Source: TK10-74A sp965217625 (GTDB lineage: Bacteria; Chloroflexota; Dehalococcoidia; Bin125). Taken from it: a stretch of DNA of 64,000 nt. This document shows positions 58,936 through 64,000 of the stretch, one piece after another (positions within the stretch are counted from its first letter, which is position 1; every line of letters starts with the position of its first letter). The notes under the pieces are model-generated. The model did not search any database and was not told the DNA's origin. It saw nothing but the letters and a program-made list of their open reading frames with translations. The stretch covers positions 930,001 through 994,000 of the forward strand of contig OZ244557.1 in NCBI GenBank assembly GCA_965217625.1, given 5' to 3'. The translations under genes were made by a program, and so were the position numbers.

Positions 58936-59562
58936 TCACGCGGGCGGAGGCGCGCCCGGACGCATGCGCGGCAGCCGACCCAGCCCGGCGTAGCCCACCA
59001 GGCTGAGCGCCGCCGTCAGGCCCGCGCCCACGGCGGCCGCCAGGGCCTCGTCCTCGCTGGCGACGAAGAACGCGACGATGCCTCCGACGCCGGCGGCGGT
59101 CGCGTTCAGACCGGTGCGGAACGCCATCGGGATGCGGTTCGCCAGCACGTCGCGCAGTACGGTGCCGCCGGTTGCCGTCAGGATCGCCAGCACGACCGCG
59201 GCCGGCCAGGCCAGCCCGGCGTCCCGCGCGAGCAGCGCCCCGGCGACGGCGAAGGCGCCCGTGCCGACGGCGTCGGCCACGGCCAGCAGGCGGTCGGGCC
59301 AGCGCCAGCCCAGCCACGCCGCGACGATCGCCACCGCGGCCGCGCCGACCGCGAACAGCAGGTAGTCGCTGCGCGTCAGGGCGCGGGGCACCTCGCCCAG
59401 GAGCACGTCGCGCAGGCCGCCGCCGCCGATGGCCGTCGTCACGCCGATGGCCAGTAGCCCGAAGACGTCCATCCGCCGCGCCACGCCCACCGAGACGCCC
59501 GCGATCGCGAAGGCCACGATCCCGATGCGATCCGCCAGCAGTACCAGTTCGCCGAGGTCCAT
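58936..59562 (-). CDS. TRIC/UPF0126-type membrane protein (YadS family)
   Basis: 208 residues with about seven membrane helices built from two repeats, each carrying the pattern AxGGGxLRDxLxxxxP (IGGGGLRDVLLGEVPR and ATGGTVLRDVLANRIPM). This duplicated glycine-rich motif defines bacterial relatives of TRIC cation channels. Substrate ion unknown. Stands alone between two plus-strand genes. Confidence 0.88.
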   Translation of the reverse strand: MDLGELVLLADRIGIVAFAIAGVSVGVARRMDVFGLLAIGVTTAIGGGGLRDVLLGEVPRALTRSDYLLFAVGAAAVAIVAAWLGWRWPDRLLAVADAVGTGAFAVAGALLARDAGLAWPAAVVLAILTATGGTVLRDVLANRIPMAFRTGLNATAAGVGGIVAFFVASEDEALAAAVGAGLTAALSLVGYAGLGRLPRMRPGAPPPA

Positions 59563-59634
59563 CAGCGGATACTACGTCCGGCCCGAGTTGCCGGCTCGCC
59601 GTTCGTGGGGCCGTGCACGTCCGCCCGCCGGGGC

Positions 59635-59640
59635 TATGCT
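59635..59640 (+). promoter_or_regulatory. candidate -10 element for the peroxiredoxin gene
   Basis: TATGCT in GGGCTATGCTGTCG, 116 bases before the start at 59757. Confidence 0.4.
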
Positions 59641-59756
59641 GTCGGCGACGGGCGCGACGCACGACCGCATCCGCGGCCGGCGCGGCGCCCGTCGGCATCC
59701 CCCAGTCCCCCAGCCGCTCGCGCGCCCGCGTCGCGTGAGACCCGAAAGGACCCCCA

Positions 59757-60242
59757 ATGCCGATCGCTGAAGGAGCCACGATCCCCGCCGATGCGTCCGG
59801 GAGGACGATGCAAGACGGCAAGCCCGAGCCCACGACGCTGGCCGACCTCGTCGCGGGCAAGAAGGCGATCGTCTTCGGCGTCCCGGGCGCGTTCACCGGC
59901 ACCTGCACGAACCAGCACCTGCCCAGCTTCGCCGAGAACGAGGCGGCGCTGACCGCCAAGGGCATCGACGCGGTGATCTGCATGTCGACCAACGACATCT
60001 CGGTGCTCGGCGCCTGGAACGATGCGCACGGCGCCGACCACATCACGATGCTCGCCGACGGCAACGGCGACGTGACGCGCGCGCTGGACCTGGGCGTCGA
60101 CCTGAGCGTGGTGGGGATGGGCTTCCGCACCCGCCGCTTCGCGATGTTCGTGGACGACGGCGTCGTCAAGGCGATCAACGTCGAGGAGAGCCCCGCCGTC
60201 TGCGGGATCAGCTCCGCGCCGAGCATCCTCGAGCGCGTCTAG
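59757..60242 (+). CDS. peroxiredoxin (Prx5 type)
   Basis: 161 residues. FGVPGAFTGTCTNQHLPSF contains the peroxidatic Cys and the conserved Thr; VICMSTNDISVLGAWNDAHG and MGFRTRRFAMFVDDGVVKAINVEE are characteristic of Prx5. Cys near residue 152 (AVCGIS) could resolve the sulfenic acid. It reduces peroxides in the cytoplasm. The normal Pro/Ser after GAFT is Gly here. Confidence 0.9.
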   Translation: MPIAEGATIPADASGRTMQDGKPEPTTLADLVAGKKAIVFGVPGAFTGTCTNQHLPSFAENEAALTAKGIDAVICMSTNDISVLGAWNDAHGADHITMLADGNGDVTRALDLGVDLSVVGMGFRTRRFAMFVDDGVVKAINVEESPAVCGISSAPSILERV

Positions 60243-60280
60243 GCGCCGGCCGACGCCCGATCGCCCATGCCGGAGCCCCC

Positions 60281-60826
60281 ATGCTGAAGCCAGTGCCCGA
60301 TACGGGCCCGGCGTCGCGATCGGGCCCGATCGTCGCCGGACGGCTGCGCCCCCGCGACGCCGCGGCGCTGGACGCGCGCCCCGGCGCGCTCCGCGCCCAC
60401 AGCTACGAGGGCGGCTGGTATAACAACGCGACCTTCGTCTTCCCGGCGCTGGCGTCGCTGCTGGCGCTGATCGCCTGGCCGATCGCCGGCGCGAGCGAGC
60501 TGCTGGGGATCGGGCTGTTCTTCCTGGTCGTGACGGGCGTCATGCTGCCCCTGGTGGCGCTGACCTGGCGTCGCACGCCGACCGTAATCATTCTGGGCCC
60601 CGAGCGCATCGAGGCGCTCCACCAGGGCGAGGCGCGGCAGGCGCTGGCCTGGGAGGACGTGGCCGCCGTGCGGCGCGTCGAGACGATGGGCAACGTGCGC
60701 TGGTACGTCGTGGGCCGCGACGAGGACCACCTGACCCTGGAGGGCGAGATCGCGGAGCTGGAGGCGCTGCTGGCCGAGGCCCGCCGCCTGGCCGGGCTGC
60801 CGCCCGTCGATGCGGCCCACGGCTGA
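60281..60826 (+). CDS. membrane protein with a PH-like C-terminal domain
   Basis: 181 residues. Two membrane helices (about 53-70 and 74-94) precede a cytoplasmic domain, VIILGPERIEALHQGEARQALAWEDVAAVRRVETMGNVRWYVVGRDEDHLTLEGEI, which has the alternating strands of a bacterial PH-like domain. Function unknown. Confidence 0.62.
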   Translation: MLKPVPDTGPASRSGPIVAGRLRPRDAAALDARPGALRAHSYEGGWYNNATFVFPALASLLALIAWPIAGASELLGIGLFFLVVTGVMLPLVALTWRRTPTVIILGPERIEALHQGEARQALAWEDVAAVRRVETMGNVRWYVVGRDEDHLTLEGEIAELEALLAEARRLAGLPPVDAAHG

Positions 60827-60872
60827 CGGCTGCGAGGCTGACGGTCGCACGCCGCCAGCCGGGTCGGGGCGA

Positions 60873-60878
60873 TATGCT
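60873..60878 (+). promoter_or_regulatory. candidate -10 element for the CDGSH gene
   Basis: TATGCT in GCGATATGCTCACG, 72 bases before the ATG at 60951. Confidence 0.4.
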
Positions 60879-60950
60879 CACGCCACGACACCGGGGCGGG
60901 CGACCGAGTGGAGGACGCTCGGCGGCGGCTCCGGGTGGATGGAGGAGCGG

Positions 60951-61154
60951 ATGCCGGAGATCAGAGTCAACAGCAACGGGCCGTACCTGCTGGAGGCGAG
61001 CGGGCTGCAGCTGACGGACGCCAACGGCGGCGAGATCGAACTGCCGCAGGGCAGCCGGATCGCGCTGTGCCGCTGCGGGCAGTCGGAGAGCAAGCCGTTC
61101 TGCGACGGCCGCCACAAGTCGACCGGCTTCAGCCACGACCCGACGGCCGGCTAA
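60951..61154 (+). CDS. CDGSH iron-sulfur protein
   Basis: 67 residues. LCRCGQSESKPFCDGRHKS is the C-x-C-...-C-x3-H ligand set for a [2Fe-2S] cluster. Single-domain, no membrane anchor. I chose ATG 60951, three bases after GGAGGAG. Likely redox or cluster-transfer role in the cytoplasm; the reaction is unknown. Confidence 0.9.
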   Translation: MPEIRVNSNGPYLLEASGLQLTDANGGEIELPQGSRIALCRCGQSESKPFCDGRHKSTGFSHDPTAG

Positions 61155-61212
61155 GCGCGGATCGCGGAGAGACGGACCGGAGCCGCGATAGCCGAGCGGG
61201 AAGGGGCGCGTC

Positions 61213-62784
61213 ATGCAGTCGGTGCTCGTGGGGGACATCCTGGAGCGCGCCGAGGCGCTGTACGGCGACCGGCCGGCCGTCGTCGACGGCGCGACGCGCT
61301 ACACCTACCGCGAGGTCGGGCAGCGCATCCGCCGCCTCGCGGCCGGGCTGCTGGGACTGGGGCTGCCGGTGGGGTCGCACATCGCGATCCTGGCCAACAA
61401 CTCGCACCGCTACTACGAGACGTACTTCGCGGCCCACTTCGCGGGCATGCCGCTGGCGCCGCTCAACATCCGCCTGGCGGCCGAGGAGCTGGCGTTCATC
61501 CTCCGCGACGGCGACATCCGGGCGCTGCTGGTGGGGCCGGAGTACCTGCCGCTGCTGTCGGAGTTCCGCGACGCGGTCCCCGGCCTGACCCACGTCATCG
61601 TGCTGGAAGACGCCGCGCCCCCCGGCGACCACACCTACGAGTCGCTGATCGAGGGCAGCGCGCCCGTCGCGGCGGCCGCCCGCGACTGGGCCGAGGACGA
61701 CCTGATCAACCTCTGCTACACGGGCGGGACGACGGGCCGGCCCAAGGGCGTGATGCTGACGCAGCGCAACGTCGTCTCCAACGCGGAGCACGTCCAGATG
61801 ACGTTCGCCTTCCGCGAGGACGACGTCTGGCTGCACGTCGCGCCGCTGTTCCACCTCGCCGACGCCTGGGCCTGCTACGTGATGACGATGGCCGGCGCGA
61901 CGCAGGTCTGCGTGCCCGGTTTCACGCCCGACGGCTTCCTCGACGCGGTGCAGGCGGAGGGCGTGACGGCGACCATCCTCGTGCCCACGATGATCAACTT
62001 CGTCGTCAATGATCCGCGGGTCCGCGACTACGATGTCTCGTCGTTGCGCCTGATCCTGTTCGGGGCGTCGCCCATGGCCGTGGACCGCATCCAGGCCGCC
62101 CGCGACATCTTCGGGCCGGTGCTCTGCCAGGCCTACGGCCTCACCGAGACGGCGCCCGTGCTCACCGCCCAGCGCCTGGAGTGGCTCGACTACGAGACGC
62201 CGGCGGGCATCGAGCGGCTGGCGTCCTGCGGGCGCGAGGTGATGGGCGTGCGGCTGCGCATCGTCGACGGGGAGGGCCGCGACGTGCCCCCGGACGGCGT
62301 GGGCGAGATCGCCGTGCGCGGGCCGAACGTCATGCGGGGCTACTGGAAGCGCCCCGGGGAGACCGCGGAGGCCCTGCGCGGCGGCTGGATGCACACCGGC
62401 GACATCGCGCGGATGGACGCGGACGGCTTCGTGTACATCGTCGACCGGGCCAAGGACATGATCATCAGCGGCGGCGAGAACGTCTACACGACCGAGGTCG
62501 AGAACGCGCTGTACGACCACCCGGCCGTCCTGGAGGCGGCCGTGATCGGCGTCCCCAGCGAGCAGTGGGGCGAGGCCGTGCACGCCGTCGTCATGCTGCG
62601 CCCCGATGGGGCGGCGACGGAGGCGGACCTGGTCTCGTTCTGCCACGGCAAGATCGCGGGCTACAAGTGCCCCAAGTCGGTCGAGTTCCGCTCCCAGCCG
62701 CTGCCCAAGTCGGGGCCCGGCAAGATCCTCAAGACGGAGCTGCGCAAGCCCTTCTGGGCGGGCCAGGAAACGGGCGTGCACTGA
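61213..62784 (+). CDS. acyl-CoA synthetase (AMP-forming)
   Basis: 523 residues. The ATP-binding loop is YTGGTTGRPKGVMLT; QAYGLTETAPVL, GWMHTGDIARMDADGFVYIVDRAKDMIISGGENVYTTEVE and the catalytic Lys in PLPKSGPGKILKTELR are all present. It activates a fatty or aromatic acid to the CoA thioester. The substrate cannot be told from sequence; long-chain or feruloyl-type is plausible. Confidence 0.92.
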   Translation: MQSVLVGDILERAEALYGDRPAVVDGATRYTYREVGQRIRRLAAGLLGLGLPVGSHIAILANNSHRYYETYFAAHFAGMPLAPLNIRLAAEELAFILRDGDIRALLVGPEYLPLLSEFRDAVPGLTHVIVLEDAAPPGDHTYESLIEGSAPVAAAARDWAEDDLINLCYTGGTTGRPKGVMLTQRNVVSNAEHVQMTFAFREDDVWLHVAPLFHLADAWACYVMTMAGATQVCVPGFTPDGFLDAVQAEGVTATILVPTMINFVVNDPRVRDYDVSSLRLILFGASPMAVDRIQAARDIFGPVLCQAYGLTETAPVLTAQRLEWLDYETPAGIERLASCGREVMGVRLRIVDGEGRDVPPDGVGEIAVRGPNVMRGYWKRPGETAEALRGGWMHTGDIARMDADGFVYIVDRAKDMIISGGENVYTTEVENALYDHPAVLEAAVIGVPSEQWGEAVHAVVMLRPDGAATEADLVSFCHGKIAGYKCPKSVEFRSQPLPKSGPGKILKTELRKPFWAGQETGVH

Positions 62785-63016
62785 GGAGCCGGCGGGCGCC
62801 GCGCACCGTCGTGGCGGGGCCAACTGCGCGTCGCTGTCGGATCAGTGGGCGCCCCGGCCGCGGCGCCGGTTGTTCAGACCATCCCTAAGCGCGGAGCCCG
62901 TCCGGCGTCGCGATGCCGCTCCGCCGTCGTCGCCCTGCACCCGCTTCGGCTATGCTCTACCGGCAGCGAGGCGTGCCAGCGCGCGCCTCGATCGGGATCC
63001 CTGGAGCGGACTGAGC
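62785..63016 (+). promoter_or_regulatory. gene-free spacer with a candidate promoter for the PaREP1 pair
   Basis: 232 bases with no supported gene. TATGCT at 62951-62956 (GGCTATGCTCTACC) is followed by GGAGCGGACTGAGC just before the ATG at 63017. Confidence 0.4.
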
Positions 63017-63373
63017 ATGACGACACAGGCGTATCACACCGCGAGCCGCGAGTTGCTGGCGCAGGGCCTCGGGGAGCTGGAGCGGGGCGACGCCCGCCTG
63101 GCCTCCGGGACGGGCTGGGACGCTGCCGTGCAGATGGTCAAGGCCATCGCCGAGGCGCGCGGCTGGCCGCACGACAGCCATCGCGACCTCTACGCGGCTG
63201 TCAGCAGGCTCGTGGATGAGACGGGCGACCGCGAGATATACACCCTGATCAATGTCGCGGGCGGCCTGGAGATGAACTTCCACGAGGACTGGTATCAGGG
63301 TCAGGGTGTGAGGCTGGGCTTGGCGTCCGTCGGGCGGCTGCTCGACAAGCTGGAACGGTTGGTGGACGGATGA
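63017..63373 (+). CDS. PaREP1-family (HEPN-like) protein, copy 1
   Basis: 118 residues, all helical. The pattern ASRELLAQGLGELERGDARLAS, WDAAVQMVKAIAEARGW and SHRDLYAAVSRLVDETGD matches the PaREP1 family, related to HEPN helical bundles. Its stop overlaps the start of copy 2 by four bases. Compared with copy 2, it differs mainly after residue 28 and in LEMNFHEDWYQGQGV. No catalytic RxxxxH motif is evident, so a nuclease role is not supported. Confidence 0.8.
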   Translation: MTTQAYHTASRELLAQGLGELERGDARLASGTGWDAAVQMVKAIAEARGWPHDSHRDLYAAVSRLVDETGDREIYTLINVAGGLEMNFHEDWYQGQGVRLGLASVGRLLDKLERLVDG

Positions 63374-63726
63374 CGACACAGGCGTATCACACCGCGAGCC
63401 GCGAGTTGCTGGCGCAGGGCCTCGGGGAGTTGGAGCGGGGCGACGTCCGCCAGGCTTCCGAGAAGGGCTGGGGCGCCGCCGCGCAGATGATCAAGGCCAT
63501 CGCCGAGGCGCGCGGCTGGCGACACACCAGCCATCGCGACCTCTACATGGCTGTCAACAGGCTGGTGGATGAGACGGGCGACCGCGGCGTGTACAACCTG
63601 TTCAGTGTCGCGAGCGGCCTGCACGTCAACTTCTACGAGAACTGGCTCGCCGATGAGCATGTCAGAGAGGGCCTGAGCGACATGGAGCGGCTGCTCGACA
63701 AGCTGGAACCGTTTGTGGACGGCTGA
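63370..63726 (+). CDS. PaREP1-family (HEPN-like) protein, copy 2
   Basis: 118 residues, identical to copy 1 over residues 1-25 and about 70 percent similar overall. WGAAAQMIKAIAEARGW, SHRDLYMAVNRLVDETGD and LHVNFYENWLADEHVREGL are closer to typical PaREP1 sequence than copy 1. The ATGA overlap shows the pair is translated together. Followed directly by a degenerate third copy. Confidence 0.82.
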   Translation: MTTQAYHTASRELLAQGLGELERGDVRQASEKGWGAAAQMIKAIAEARGWRHTSHRDLYMAVNRLVDETGDRGVYNLFSVASGLHVNFYENWLADEHVREGLSDMERLLDKLEPFVDG

Positions 63727-63800
63727 CGACCCAGACCCACCACGCCGCGAGCCGCGAGTTGCCGGCGCCGGGCCTCGGGGAGCTGGAGAGCGCGCGACCG
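63723..63800 (+). pseudogene. decayed third PaREP1 copy
   Basis: CTGACGACCCAGACC... aligns to the first about 66 bases of copies 1 and 2 but begins with CTG instead of ATG and loses the frame and similarity after GAGCTGGAG. It gives only about 22 recognisable codons, reading TTQTHHAASRELPAPGLGEL. It is a truncated tandem duplicate. Confidence 0.75.
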
Positions 63801-63889
63801 GACCGGCCCGGATCGGCTCGTGGGCGACGAAACCACCGTCGTCGCGCGCGGAATTGCGCACCCGCCTTGGCCGGTTCGCCGATTAGCGC

Positions 63890-63895
63890 TACGCT
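63890..63895 (+). promoter_or_regulatory. candidate -10 element for the right-edge gene
   Basis: TACGCT in GCGCTACGCTTGCG, 41 bases before the ATG at 63937. Confidence 0.4.
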
Positions 63896-63936
63896 TGCGC
63901 TGACCGGGCCGGCGGCCGGCGGGAGGACGCGCGCAG

Positions 63937-64000
63937 ATGGATCTCGCGTGGGGCGGATGGCCCGTGCTCGCCTCCTGGCACGAGCAAGCGTTCCTGGGCA
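63937..64000 (+). CDS. start of an unidentified gene (partial)
   Basis: 21 codons visible: MDLAWGGWPVLASWHEQAFLG, then the window ends. GGGAGGA lies about ten bases upstream and a TACGCT hexamer further up, so the start is credible. Too short to identify. Confidence 0.5.
   Translation, partial: MDLAWGGWPVLASWHEQAFLG

Noticed and set aside
59757..60242. Peroxiredoxin as a selenoprotein
   Set aside because: The peroxidatic residue is encoded by TGC and the frame is uninterrupted.

Overview
The window is one high-GC bacterial chromosome segment, densely packed on both strands, with many GTG/TTG starts and stop/start overlaps. Gene content (homodimeric pyruvate dehydrogenase E1, an LLM-family oxidoreductase that may use F420, archaeal-type NMN adenylyltransferase and phosphoglycerate mutase, PaREP1-type proteins, NHL-thioredoxin, a 23S rRNA gene with no adjacent 16S or 5S) suggests an uncultured Chloroflexota-like lineage. 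That placement is inference; no taxonomic search was possible.

Layout. 1-6.6 kb (minus): pyruvate dehydrogenase operon aceE-aceF-lpdA continuing into an NMN adenylyltransferase and a phosphoglycerate mutase. 6.8-10.4 kb (plus): two small unknown proteins, a cell-wall amidase and an amidohydrolase. 10.5-19.3 kb (plus): a thioredoxin-NHL gene interrupted by an in-frame TGA at the redox position with a hairpin just downstream (candidate selenoprotein), followed without a gap by phoB-phoR-pstSCAB-phoU. 19.3-28.4 kb (minus): a nine-gene operon combining an NMT1/THI5-type ABC transporter with dihydropyrimidinase, ureidopropionase-type amidase and a class III aminotransferase, that is, uptake and reductive-type breakdown of a pyrimidine-like compound. 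28.6-34.5 kb: assorted membrane, lipoprotein and enzyme genes, including threonine aldolase and a secreted metallopeptidase. 34.5-41.8 kb: molybdenum/selenium block (mobA, yqeC, two-subunit NAD-type formate dehydrogenase). 41.8-42.9 kb: a VapBC toxin-antitoxin plus DUF2283 module inserted next to fdhB and flanked by two copies of the fdhB promoter/start. 42.9-48.2 kb: tRNA-Glu, tRNA-Gln and gltX in one transcription unit, rluD-lspA, a sulfite-oxidase-like protein and a two-domain siroheme-decarboxylase-like protein. 48.3-51.8 kb: 23S rRNA with its own promoter and initiator tRNA-Met directly behind it. 51.8-57.5 kb: RCK potassium-regulatory protein, tRNA-Glu, and a complete general amino-acid ABC transporter (aapJQMP). 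57.7-64 kb: surface protein, cupin, TRIC-like channel, peroxiredoxin, CDGSH protein, acyl-CoA synthetase, a tandem PaREP1 pair with a decayed third copy, and the start of a further gene.

Two signals recur across the window. A TAnGCT hexamer (TAGGCT, TACGCT, TATGCT) lies upstream of many transcription units and behaves like a -10 box. In several genes (yqeC, mobA, lspA, vapB, fdhB and a 27-codon leader ORF) a -10-like hexamer sits only 6-7 bases before the start codon, which predicts leaderless mRNAs. The most interesting single locus is the candidate selenocysteine thioredoxin-NHL gene at 10485-12026; the VapBC island with its captured fdhB promoter is second.
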